From Desulfobacterales bacterium (GTDB taxonomy: Bacteria; Desulfobacterota; Desulfobacteria; Desulfobacterales; Desulfobacteraceae): 5,117 nucleotides of DNA. The DNA lies in NCBI GenBank assembly GCA_022361535.1, contig JAKSAU010000520.1, positions 1-5,117 on the forward strand, written 5' to 3'. Positions 1 through 5,117 of this stretch are shown one piece after another. The stretch's first letter is position 1; the number at the start of each line of letters is the position of its first letter. The translations under genes and the position numbers were made by a program. Under the pieces are notes generated by a model. It was not told the origin of the DNA. It saw only the letters and a list, made by a program, of their open reading frames with translations, and ran no database searches.

Positions 1-74
1 CCCGTCTTGATTCAGAGGACACCAAGTGGCGCTGGTGGAAAACCCGCCACCCGAATTCTTTAATACTGGATTAA
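1..74 (+). CDS. Possible 3' end of an unidentified gene (partial)
   Basis: Reading frame 3 (from base 3) is open from the window edge to a TAA at 72-74. It encodes about 23 residues ending in ...TRHPNSLILD, preceded by a tryptophan-rich, charged stretch (KWRWWK). This looks like a soluble protein tail rather than random sequence, but it is too short to assign to a family. Frame 1 is also open, to a TAA at 61-63 (tail ...PATRIL), so the frame choice is a judgement based on composition. If real, the gene is convergent with the small minus-strand gene and the two stop codons interlock in one TTAA (71-74). The inverted repeat GTGGCG/CGCCAC (26-31 and 45-50) lies inside it. I do not recognise the product. 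Confidence 0.35.
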   Translation, partial: RLDSEDTKWRWWKTRHPNSLILD

Positions 75-232
75 TGCGTCCTTAACCACAAAATTCGAAA
101 AGCATATACATAAAGCCCTGCAGCAGTAAGGATACTCAACGGGTGCAAAACAAGCGCAGACATGGCAAAACCTGTGATAACACTCAACATGGGGAAAACG
201 TGGTATAAAGGCGCTGGAAGCCAAATCGTCAT
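71..232 (-). CDS. Small two-helix membrane protein, 53 aa, function unknown
   Basis: A 53-residue ORF starts at the ATG at 232-230 and ends at the TAA at 73-71. The N-terminus reads MTIWLPAPLYHVFPML. Two hydrophobic stretches follow, at about residues 13-29 and 32-49, separated by a His-Pro turn, and the protein ends in a short basic tail (R46, R51, H53). The basic C-terminus suggests both ends lie in the cytoplasm. An in-frame TAA sits five codons upstream with no other start codon between, so the ATG is the only start. The purine-rich AAAGGA and AGGAG just before it form a good ribosome binding site. The short 'PAPLYexLP' opening followed by two helices resembles small uncharacterised membrane proteins I recall from Proteobacteria, but that is memory, not a search. 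A 78-residue Cys-rich ORF with a TTG start covers the same DNA in another frame and is less protein-like. Function cannot be inferred. Confidence 0.68.
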   Translation of the reverse strand: MTIWLPAPLYHVFPMLSVITGFAMSALVLHPLSILTAAGLYVYAFRILWLRTH

Positions 233-246
233 AGCTCCTGTCCTTT
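230..246 (-). promoter_or_regulatory. Ribosome binding site of the small membrane protein gene
   Basis: On the minus strand the bases before the ATG read AAAGGACAGGAGCT. AAAGGA ends 8 bases before the ATG, which is normal spacing; the second purine block, AGGAG, is only 2 bases away and is probably too close to be the functional one. The site supports translation of the 53-residue frame and fixes its start. Confidence 0.55.
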
Positions 247-331
247 ACTCTGGGATTCAATATGATCACCCTACCATTTTTAAAATCCCTCAACAAGCCC
301 CTCCGTTTTAAATACAGTTGCGTATACCAGT

Positions 332-359
332 TATGGTTGTAAAAACAAAAAACACCATA
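332..359. repeat. Inverted repeat TATGGT/ACCATA upstream of the FAD dehydrogenase
   Basis: A perfect 6-base inverted repeat (332-337 and 354-359) is separated by a 16-base A-rich loop. It lies between the divergent small membrane protein gene and the FAD dehydrogenase gene, and ends 8 bases before the candidate -35 box of the latter. It could be an operator or an incidental repeat in AT-rich DNA. The rest of the spacer (233-430) shows no gene. Confidence 0.2.
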
Positions 360-366
360 CAGACTA

Positions 367-393
367 TTGACTTTAATTCAAAAAACCTATAAG
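367..393 (+). promoter_or_regulatory. Candidate sigma70-type promoter for the FAD dehydrogenase
   Basis: TTGACT (367-372, five of six matches to the -35 consensus) is followed after 15 bases by TATAAG (388-393, five of six matches to the -10 consensus). Both boxes are good, but the 15-base spacer is shorter than the preferred 16-18. The implied start of transcription near 400 would give a leader of about 30 bases before the gene. Confidence 0.42.
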
Positions 394-420
394 AATGGAA
401 GGTTTGTTCAAAAAATACTC

Positions 421-427
421 AAGGTGA
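421..427 (+). promoter_or_regulatory. Ribosome binding site deciding between two adjacent ATGs
   Basis: AAGGTGA ends 3 bases before the ATG at 431 and 6 bases before the in-frame ATG at 434. The spacing fits the second ATG better, so the native protein may start MYDVII and be one residue shorter than the longest reading frame. Confidence 0.5.
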
Positions 428-430
428 ATT

Positions 431-1807
431 ATGATGTATGATGTGATTATCGTGGGCGGCGGACCCGCAGGGTTGTTTGCGGCCTATCATTTAAAAGAGT
501 TCTCCAATCTAAAGGTTTTACTCATTGAAAAAGGCAGAGATTCTTTAAAACGAAAATGCCCCAACAACCGGCTCCAAAAATGCGTTCAATGTGAACCGTG
601 CAACATTCTTTCCGGTATCGGTGGTGCAGGCCTCTATTCTGATGGAAAACTCAATTTCATTCCCCGTTTGGGAAAAACAGATTTAACCCAGTTCATGCCC
701 ATGGGACAGGCCCAGGCTCTAATTGACGAAACTGAGGATATATTTACCCGGTTTAAAATGGATGCCCAGGTTTTCCCCACCAATATGGAAGAAGCAAAGC
801 TAATTCGAAAAGAAGCCAAGCGTTTCGGCATTGATTTGTTGCTGATCAAGCAAAAACACCTGGGAAGTGATAATCTGCCTGGTTATATAACTGATATGGC
901 AGAGCATATCAAATCTAAGGGTCTGGAAATCCGAACTAAAGAAAATGTAGAAGATATCATAGAAAACGAAGGCCGCATCGAAGGTGTTATAACGGATAAA
1001 GGAACTTATAAAGCTTCCAACGTAATCCTGGCACCAGGTCGAATAGGTGCCAACTGGGTATCTTCACTGGCCCAAAAGCATAATATTGCACTCAGCCAGA
1101 GGGGTATTGAAGTAGGCGTACGGGTAGAGGTCCATAATGATATCATGGATGACCTTTGCAACGTGATTTATGACCCGACCTTTTTTATTCAGACCCAGAC
1201 TTATGACGACCAAACCCGGACTTTCTGTACCAATCAGGGTGGTTTTGTTGCCCTTGAAAACTACAAGGATTTTGTCTGTGTCAACGGCCATGCTTATTCA
1301 GGCAAAAAATCACCCAACACCAACTTTGCATTCCTTTCCAAGGTAGTACTGACGGAGCCTGTCACCGATAACCAGGCTTATGGAGAGTCCATTGGCCGTT
1401 TGGCCACTATTATCGGTGGTGGTAAACCCATCCTTCAGCGGTTCGGAGATTTGAAACGGGGACGCAGGTCCACCTGGAACCGGATTAGCAAGGGATATAT
1501 TGAACCGACCATGACCAATGTGGTTTGCGGTGACATTGCCATGGCACTGCCTGAACGGATTCTCTCCAATCTTATTGAAGGTCTTGAAGCTCTCAATCAA
1601 GTGGTGCCAGGAGTTTCAAACGATGAAACCCTTCTTTATGCCCCGGAGATCAAGTTTTTTGCAACTCAGGTGGAAACCACCAACCATCTTGAAACACAGA
1701 TCAAGGGGATGTATGTGGCAGGAGACGGGCCCGGCGTTGCAGGCAACATTGTATCTGCAGCTGCCACAGGACTGATCCCGGCCAAACGGATCATCGAAAC
1801 ACAATAA
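431..1807 (+). CDS. FAD-dependent dehydrogenase (COG2509-like), 458 aa
   Basis: A cytoplasmic flavoprotein oxidoreductase of unknown substrate. The N-terminus is a classic Rossmann FAD/NAD(P)-binding fold: YDVIIVGGGPAG gives GxGxxG at residues 9-14, and E33 at the end of the second strand should bind the adenosine ribose. The C-terminus carries the second flavin motif, GMYVAGDGPGVAGNI (from residue 426), followed by the Ala/Gly-rich final helix. Between them, GGAGLYSDGKL (about 64-74) and a NGHAYSGKKSPNTN stretch match what I know of the 'uncharacterised FAD-dependent dehydrogenase' group, and the length is typical. Cysteines 43, 51, 54 and 57 form a cluster just before GGAG that could bind a metal or an Fe-S centre, or act in redox chemistry. 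The start is at 431 or, by ribosome binding site spacing, at 434. The gene appears monocistronic: the next gene converges on it and a hairpin follows. The family call is firm; the reaction is unknown. Confidence 0.9.
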   Translation: MMYDVIIVGGGPAGLFAAYHLKEFSNLKVLLIEKGRDSLKRKCPNNRLQKCVQCEPCNILSGIGGAGLYSDGKLNFIPRLGKTDLTQFMPMGQAQALIDETEDIFTRFKMDAQVFPTNMEEAKLIRKEAKRFGIDLLLIKQKHLGSDNLPGYITDMAEHIKSKGLEIRTKENVEDIIENEGRIEGVITDKGTYKASNVILAPGRIGANWVSSLAQKHNIALSQRGIEVGVRVEVHNDIMDDLCNVIYDPTFFIQTQTYDDQTRTFCTNQGGFVALENYKDFVCVNGHAYSGKKSPNTNFAFLSKVVLTEPVTDNQAYGESIGRLATIIGGGKPILQRFGDLKRGRRSTWNRISKGYIEPTMTNVVCGDIAMALPERILSNLIEGLEALNQVVPGVSNDETLLYAPEIKFFATQVETTNHLETQIKGMYVAGDGPGVAGNIVSAAATGLIPAKRIIETQ

Positions 1808-1851
1808 AAATAACAATGCCGTTAACGGTTGACTTAAAACCGCTAACGGCA
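1804..1851 (-). terminator. Intrinsic terminator between convergent genes, mainly serving dnaJ-queD
   Basis: A 14-base-pair stem (1817-1830 with 1838-1851, arms starting TGCCGTTA and ending TAACGGCA) has one A/C mismatch and a 7-base loop. Read on the minus strand it is followed by TTGTTATTTTTAT (1816-1804), a T-rich tail as expected for Rho-independent termination of the leftward transcript that ends with queD. On the plus strand only CTTGAAAAG follows, with no T-run, so termination of the FAD dehydrogenase transcript here would be weak, although the hairpin itself may shield its 3' end. Confidence 0.75.
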
Positions 1852-1865
1852 CTTGAAAAGCAAGC

Positions 1866-1886
1866 CGGTTTTAACCGACACAATCT
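1866..1886 (+). terminator. Small hairpin after the FAD dehydrogenase gene (weak terminator candidate)
   Basis: CGGTT (1866-1870) and AACCG (1873-1877) can pair around a TT, and the plus strand continues ACACAATCTTT. The stem is only five pairs with a very tight loop and the T-richness is poor, so this is at best an auxiliary end signal for the rightward transcript. Confidence 0.2.
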
Positions 1887-1890
1887 TTAT

Positions 1891-2274
1891 TTACTCTGGG
1901 TAGTATATGGCACAGGCATCATCTGATTCCCAAGCCATAACTCTGGATACAGATACATTTTCTTCCAGATCCTTATCAAGGAAAGCCTGAACCTTCTGGG
2001 CAATATATACTGCAATCCGTTCGGATGTTGGCTGCATACCTTCAAAGGCAGGCAATTCATTTAGAAACTTATGATCCAATTCCCCGTCAACCACAGCCCT
2101 GACCGCTCGTTTAATATCTCCAAAATCCGCTAAAACACCAGCAGAATTTAATTTTTTCCCTTTGACGCATACTTCCACATGCCAATTATGGCCATGTAGA
2201 TTCTCGCACTTCTGCCCCACCATGGCGAGCTGATGGGCCCCGGCAAACCGGGTTTTAACCTTTAATTCAAACAT
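1891..2274 (-). CDS. queD: 6-carboxy-5,6,7,8-tetrahydropterin synthase (QueD), 127 aa
   Basis: Converts 7,8-dihydroneopterin triphosphate to 6-carboxytetrahydropterin, the second step towards preQ0, the deazapurine precursor of queuosine in tRNA. It is a cytoplasmic zinc enzyme of the PTPS/QueD fold. All key residues are visible: H14 (GAHQL), H27 and H29 (NLHGHNW) for zinc; C23 in the CxxxHGH arrangement as catalytic thiol; the D67-H68 pair; and E116 (AWESDDA) near the C-terminus for pterin anchoring. The CxxxHGH spacing favours QueD over eukaryotic-type PTPS. The length is normal and the protein complete. A GGGGGA ribosome binding site lies just before the ATG. The gene starts 23 bases after the dnaJ stop on the same strand, with no promoter seen between, so the two are probably co-transcribed. 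No other queuosine gene (queC, queE, queF, folE) is in view. Confidence 0.93.
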   Translation of the reverse strand: MFELKVKTRFAGAHQLAMVGQKCENLHGHNWHVEVCVKGKKLNSAGVLADFGDIKRAVRAVVDGELDHKFLNELPAFEGMQPTSERIAVYIAQKVQAFLDKDLEENVSVSRVMAWESDDACAIYYPE

Positions 2275-2297
2275 ATTCCCCCGTCTGAGACAGCTTT

Positions 2298-3401
2298 TTA
2301 TAGGTTCTTGAACAGATTTTTCAACTTGTTTGATATCTTATTGGAATCCAGCCTGTCAAATTCCTGGAGCAATTCTTTTTGCTTCTGGTTCAATTTGGTA
2401 GGGGTCTTGATAATCACCTTGATGATCTGGTCTCCCCTGCGGCCGGTTCTCAGGGATGCAATTCCCTCCCCCCTGAGTCTAAAGGTATCCCCGTACTGGG
2501 TGCCTTTGGGAATGGTAAATTTTTCTTCTCCAACTAAAGTGGGAATAGTGATCTCGTCTCCAAGGGCTGCCTGAATAAATGAAATATCAATGGCACAGAT
2601 AATATCTGTTCTCTCCCGCTGGAAAAACTTGTGGGGTTTCACATTGATCACAACATACAAATCACCTGGAGGGCCTTCGGGACTTGAAGAGGCTTCGCCT
2701 TCTCCTGTCAGTCTTAATTTGGAACCCACATCCACGCCAGCTGGTATCTTAACCTGGACTTTACGGGTAATTTCAACCCGTCCGCCACCCCGGCATTTTG
2801 GGCAGGGGTTGGGAATGATGGTGCCCCGCCCCTTACAATAGGGGCATGTGGTCTTGACCTTGAAAAAGCCCTGGCTTTGAATAAACTGGCCTGTACCATG
2901 GCAATGTGAACAGGTTTCAGAAGATGTGCCTGCTGCTGCACCGGACCCCTCGCACTCATCACAAGTAGCCAGCTTAGGAACCGTTATGGTTTTTTCCGTA
3001 CCAAAAGCTGCTTCCATGAAATCAATGGTCATGTTGTAACGAAGGTCAGATCCTCTCCTGACACGGTTACCCCTGCTGTCACGGCCGCCGCCAAACCCGA
3101 AGAAGTCTTCAAAAATATCCCCAAAGCTTGAAAAGATATCTTCGAAACCGCTGGGTCCTGAGTGCCCGGCTCCTTCCAGCCCCTGGTGACCAAACTGGTC
3201 ATATATCTGGCGTTTGTTATCATCCGTGAGAACCTCATAGGCTTCGGACGCTTCTTTAAATTTATCCTCAGCCTCTTTGTTGTCCGGGTTTTTATCAGGA
3301 TGGTACTTGATGGCCAGCTTCCTGTACGCCTTTTTCAGATCGGTTTTACCCACATCCCGGCCGACGCCAAGAACCTCGTAGTAGTCACGTTTTTCACTCA
3401 T
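2298..3401 (-). CDS. dnaJ: Chaperone protein DnaJ (type I Hsp40), 367 aa
   Basis: Co-chaperone that delivers unfolded proteins to DnaK and stimulates its ATPase. All type I domains are present in order. The J-domain (about 5-70) has the HPD motif at 34-36. A Gly/Phe-rich linker (about 71-107) contains repeated DIF/FGFGGG. The zinc-binding region has four CxxCxGxG repeats, at C147-C150, C164-C167, C186-C189 and C200-C203. The C-terminal substrate-binding domains follow, with the GDLYV and GDQIIKV segments. The length is typical. The tail is Lys/Asn-rich (ends ...FKNL). The start at 3401 matches the family N-terminus ([12 protein letters not shown]); only a weak GCGGA ribosome binding site precedes it. 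dnaK and grpE are not adjacent. The gene is followed closely by queD and is divergent from the methyltransferase. No CIRCE repeat or sigma32-type promoter is evident upstream, so housekeeping expression is the simplest reading. Confidence 0.97.
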   Translation of the reverse strand: MSEKRDYYEVLGVGRDVGKTDLKKAYRKLAIKYHPDKNPDNKEAEDKFKEASEAYEVLTDDNKRQIYDQFGHQGLEGAGHSGPSGFEDIFSSFGDIFEDFFGFGGGRDSRGNRVRRGSDLRYNMTIDFMEAAFGTEKTITVPKLATCDECEGSGAAAGTSSETCSHCHGTGQFIQSQGFFKVKTTCPYCKGRGTIIPNPCPKCRGGGRVEITRKVQVKIPAGVDVGSKLRLTGEGEASSSPEGPPGDLYVVINVKPHKFFQRERTDIICAIDISFIQAALGDEITIPTLVGEEKFTIPKGTQYGDTFRLRGEGIASLRTGRRGDQIIKVIIKTPTKLNQKQKELLQEFDRLDSNKISNKLKNLFKNL

Positions 3402-3453
3402 ATCGGTGTCCGCTTGTACTCCAGCTCGTTTATATTGTGTTTATGCCTGTTGT

Positions 3454-3481
3454 ATGATAGCTTTCCAACCTGCCTTGGCAA
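3454..3481 (-). promoter_or_regulatory. Sigma70-type promoter for dnaJ-queD
   Basis: On the minus strand TTGCCA (3481-3476, five of six) is followed after 16 bases by TATCAT (3459-3454, five of six). Transcription would begin near 3447 and give a leader of about 45 bases before the dnaJ ATG. The short palindrome TGCC-TT-GGCA (3471-3480) overlaps the -35 box and could be an operator half, though it is too short to trust. For the divergent methyltransferase gene only a poor candidate is seen on the plus strand (TTTATA at 3429, 18-base spacer, TATGAT at 3453), which would use nearly the same DNA. Confidence 0.55.
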
Positions 3482-3518
3482 ATATATTAAAATAACTCAG
3501 ATTTTCAGGTTGTCAACG

Positions 3519-4220
3519 ATGAATGAAGAACTGGATTTTGTCAAAGAGATGTTTGACAAGATTGCACCTAAATATGATTTTTTAAACCGCCTGCTCAGTA
3601 TGCGGCAGGATATTTACTGGCGCAGGGAAATGGTCCGGGCCGCCGGACTGGAACCCGGGGCCCGGGTACTGGATGTGGCCTGCGGCACCTGTGATGTCGG
3701 CCTTGAGGTAAGCGCAGACCTTAAGGGCCGGGCCACCATCACCGGACTGGATTTTTCCCTGGGCATGCTGAACCTGGGCAAGGCAAAACTTGACCGGAGG
3801 CAGAATACCACTGTTGGTCTTGTCAACGGGGACGCCCTGAACCTTCCCCTGAGGGACAACCTTTTTGACGGGGTGTTCATTGCATTCGGCATCAGAAACA
3901 TCATGAACCGCATCAATGCCATCCGTGAGTTCCACCGCTCCCTGAAAAAAGGAGGGCGCCTGGTGGTGCTTGAACTGACCACTCCGGAGAGCGGTATCTT
4001 CCGGCAGATATACCTGGCCTATTTCCGGAAGATCCTACCGCTGATCGGCTCTTTTTTTTCCAAGCATGACAATGCCTATTCCTATCTGCCGGAATCGGTT
4101 TTAAAATTTCCCGATGCGGTGACCTTCAGCAGGCTTATGAAAGAGGCCGGCTTTGAAAACATCAGGTTCAAACAGATGACCTTTGGTATTGTTACCCTGT
4201 TTGTGGGTACCAAATCCTGA
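3519..4220 (+). CDS. ubiE: UbiE/MenG-type SAM-dependent quinone methyltransferase, 233 aa
   Basis: Class I SAM methyltransferase that should C-methylate demethylmenaquinone in the last step of menaquinone synthesis (MenG activity; the ubiquinone reaction is unlikely in an anaerobe). The N-terminus (VKEMFDKIAPKYDFLNRLLS, about 8-27, then W34) is typical of the family. SAM motif I is VLDVACGTCD (50-59), the acidic end of strand two is GLDFS (76-80), NGDALNLPL lies at 103-111, and the family signature AFGIRN at 122-127. The length is normal for UbiE/MenG. Motif I normally ends GTGD; here the glycine is Cys58. The start at 3519 is chosen because the family N-terminus begins here and AGGT lies 8 bases upstream; the frame stays open back to 3162, but only as antisense of dnaJ. 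The gene ends in tandem stops TGA TAA. The symbol menG would be equally apt. Confidence 0.92.
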   Translation: MNEELDFVKEMFDKIAPKYDFLNRLLSMRQDIYWRREMVRAAGLEPGARVLDVACGTCDVGLEVSADLKGRATITGLDFSLGMLNLGKAKLDRRQNTTVGLVNGDALNLPLRDNLFDGVFIAFGIRNIMNRINAIREFHRSLKKGGRLVVLELTTPESGIFRQIYLAYFRKILPLIGSFFSKHDNAYSYLPESVLKFPDAVTFSRLMKEAGFENIRFKQMTFGIVTLFVGTKS

Positions 4221-4229
4221 TAATCCAGC

Positions 4230-4305
4230 GGGGACAGGCAGAATTCCGGAGTTGAATTGTAATAGAAAAGTAAATCTTTACCTGAGAATCCTCCCCTGCC
4301 TCCCC
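4230..4305 (+). other. Gene-free spacer with imperfect long-range inverted repeat
   Basis: The 213 bases between the methyltransferase and the membrane protein gene (4221-4433) hold no convincing ORF. GGGG-AGGCAG (4230-4233 and 4236-4241, with AC bulged at 4234-4235) can pair with CTGCCT-CCCC (4296-4305), closing a 54-base loop that itself contains a small GTAAA/TTTAC hairpin (4270-4281). The outer pairing is GC-rich, but no T-run follows, so it is not a standard intrinsic terminator. It could be a structured 3' end of the methyltransferase mRNA or chance pairing of a C-rich tract. Confidence 0.25.
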
Positions 4306-4369
4306 CCTTTCGGTCCCCTGTGCAGATATCCGGGCAAATGCTTTTTTTCCTAAGGATTTTGAGCAGTTC

Positions 4370-4398
4370 TTGACATTGGCCATGGCTTGCCTTATAAC
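4370..4398 (+). promoter_or_regulatory. Near-consensus sigma70-type promoter for the membrane protein gene
   Basis: TTGACA (4370-4375, a perfect -35 box) is followed by exactly 17 bases and then TATAAC (4393-4398, five of six). Transcription would begin near 4405, leaving a leader of about 29 bases. This is the best promoter in the window and implies that the downstream gene is expressed independently of the methyltransferase. Confidence 0.72.
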
Positions 4399-4433
4399 CT
4401 CTTTGCCCTAAACTAATTTGCAAAGCAGCAGAG

Positions 4434-5102
4434 ATGAAAAATAATAATATATTTAAATCGGCAGAGGGACGTCTTCTGATTTTGGGCGTCCTGCTTGCCG
4501 TGGCCTTTATTGTACTTGTCCTTGCATACAGCCTGGTCAATTTTTCCATTGCCAAGGTGCTTGTACTGGTACTGCTGGCCCACCTGGTGGGCAGCCGCGC
4601 AGGCGGGATCGGCCTTTGCATCCTTAACGGATTCAGCCCGGTGACCACCATTGCCTATAATTTCTTCATAGAGACCCTGATTGTCTGCTTTACCTATTCA
4701 GGCTTTGTCCTGAGCACCACCAACTATCTTAAGGTGGAATGGATCAAGCGGTTCATGGATCGCCTGGCTGAAAAAGCCATGGAAAAAAAAGACAAGATCA
4801 AACGCTGGGGGTGGATCGGGATTTTCAGCTTTGTCATGGCCCCCCTGCCCGTCACCGGGCCTGTGATCGGATCAATCATCGGGTACATGCTTAAAATGAA
4901 ACTGTTCAGCAACTTTACCGCAACCGCCCTGGGAACGCTCACCGCAACAGTGGTCTGGTGCTATGGGTTTGAGTTTCTAGAGCATAGGTTTCACATGATC
5001 CAGTATGTGTTTGCAGCGATCTGCGTGATGATCATCATCCCCTATCTCAAGCCCATTAAGAAGTTTATCGTTTCCTGCATGAAGGAAGATCCGGAACTGT
5101 AA
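4434..5102 (+). CDS. Integral membrane protein, COG2426 / small multi-drug export family, 222 aa
   Basis: A complete polytopic inner-membrane protein. Hydrophobic segments are seen at about residues 13-35, 39-61, 68-95, 126-151, 158-178 and 188-204. A charged, Lys/Arg-rich stretch (about 100-124, including EKAMEKKDKIKR) lies between the third and fourth and is probably cytoplasmic. The motif GIFSFVMAPLPVTGPVIGSIIGY (129-151, core PLPVTGP at 137-143) is the hallmark I associate with COG2426 / the Pfam 'putative small multi-drug export' family, as is the overall size. Actual drug export has little support in that family, so substrate and direction are unknown. The start at 4434 gives a basic/polar N-terminus before the first helix. 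Its ribosome binding site is poor (only AGAG next to the ATG), which contrasts with the strong promoter upstream. It does not overlap or closely follow the methyltransferase gene. Confidence 0.82.
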   Translation: MKNNNIFKSAEGRLLILGVLLAVAFIVLVLAYSLVNFSIAKVLVLVLLAHLVGSRAGGIGLCILNGFSPVTTIAYNFFIETLIVCFTYSGFVLSTTNYLKVEWIKRFMDRLAEKAMEKKDKIKRWGWIGIFSFVMAPLPVTGPVIGSIIGYMLKMKLFSNFTATALGTLTATVVWCYGFEFLEHRFHMIQYVFAAICVMIIIPYLKPIKKFIVSCMKEDPEL

Positions 5103-5117
5103 AATTTACCCCGGATA

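Noticed and set aside
26..50. Hairpin GTGGCG/CGCCAC as terminator of the small minus-strand gene
   Set aside because: On the minus strand no T-run follows, and the repeat probably lies inside the coding sequence of the partial left gene.
60..296. 78-residue minus-strand ORF rich in cysteines
   Set aside because: It needs a TTG start, its composition is erratic, and it overlaps in another frame the 53-residue ORF, which has an ATG, a better-spaced ribosome binding site and clear membrane helices.
3162..3518. N-terminal extension of the methyltransferase ORF by 119 residues
   Set aside because: The extension runs antisense through the dnaJ J-domain region and the promoter spacer. The UbiE/MenG family N-terminus begins at the ATG at 3519.
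3402..3518. Heat-shock control element (CIRCE repeat or sigma32-type promoter) upstream of dnaJ
   Set aside because: No long inverted repeat with a 9-base spacer and no CTTGAA...CCCCAT pattern could be seen; a sigma70-type promoter explains the region.
4339..4361. T-run and TCCTAAGGA palindrome as a terminator before the membrane protein gene
   Set aside because: The T-run comes before, not after, the short palindrome, and the palindrome has too few pairs to form a stable stem.
4082..4651. 189-residue minus-strand ORF spanning the spacer between methyltransferase and membrane protein
   Set aside because: It overlaps both well-supported genes antisense, is low-complexity in Thr/Ser/Arg, and shows no domain or ribosome binding site.

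Overview
The window reads as ordinary chromosomal backbone of a Gram-negative bacterium, most likely an anaerobic sulfate-reducing member of the Desulfobacterota (Desulfobacter or Desulfobacterium type). This is inferred from the moderate GC content, the style of the proteins, an anaerobe-typical FAD dehydrogenase, and a MenG/UbiE-type methyltransferase that would serve menaquinone synthesis. No marker gene proves the lineage.

Layout from left to right. Positions 1-74 hold what may be the last residues of a gene reading rightwards. It is convergent with a 53-residue hydrophobic protein gene on the minus strand (71-232) that is easy to miss because a longer, Cys-rich ORF covers it in another frame. 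A spacer of about 200 bases with a candidate promoter leads into a 458-residue FAD-dependent dehydrogenase (431-1807, plus). That gene converges on a leftward pair, dnaJ then queD (3401 down to 1891), and a strong hairpin between them (1817-1851) has its T-rich side facing the minus-strand transcript. dnaJ is divergent from a ubiE/menG-type methyltransferase (3519-4220, plus); the 117-base divergent spacer carries a good sigma70-type promoter for dnaJ. After a 213-base spacer with a near-consensus promoter comes a complete six-helix-like membrane protein of the COG2426 / 'small multi-drug export' family (4434-5102, plus).

The genes do not form one pathway. dnaJ (protein folding, partner of DnaK) and queD (queuosine precursor synthesis) look co-transcribed, 23 bases apart. 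The methyltransferase and the membrane protein run in the same direction, but the second has its own promoter. I found no mobile element, CRISPR array, RNA gene, toxin-antitoxin pair or defence system, and no convincing undescribed system. The points most worth a second look are the overlooked small membrane protein, the cysteine cluster in the FAD dehydrogenase, and the altered SAM-binding glycine motif in the methyltransferase.
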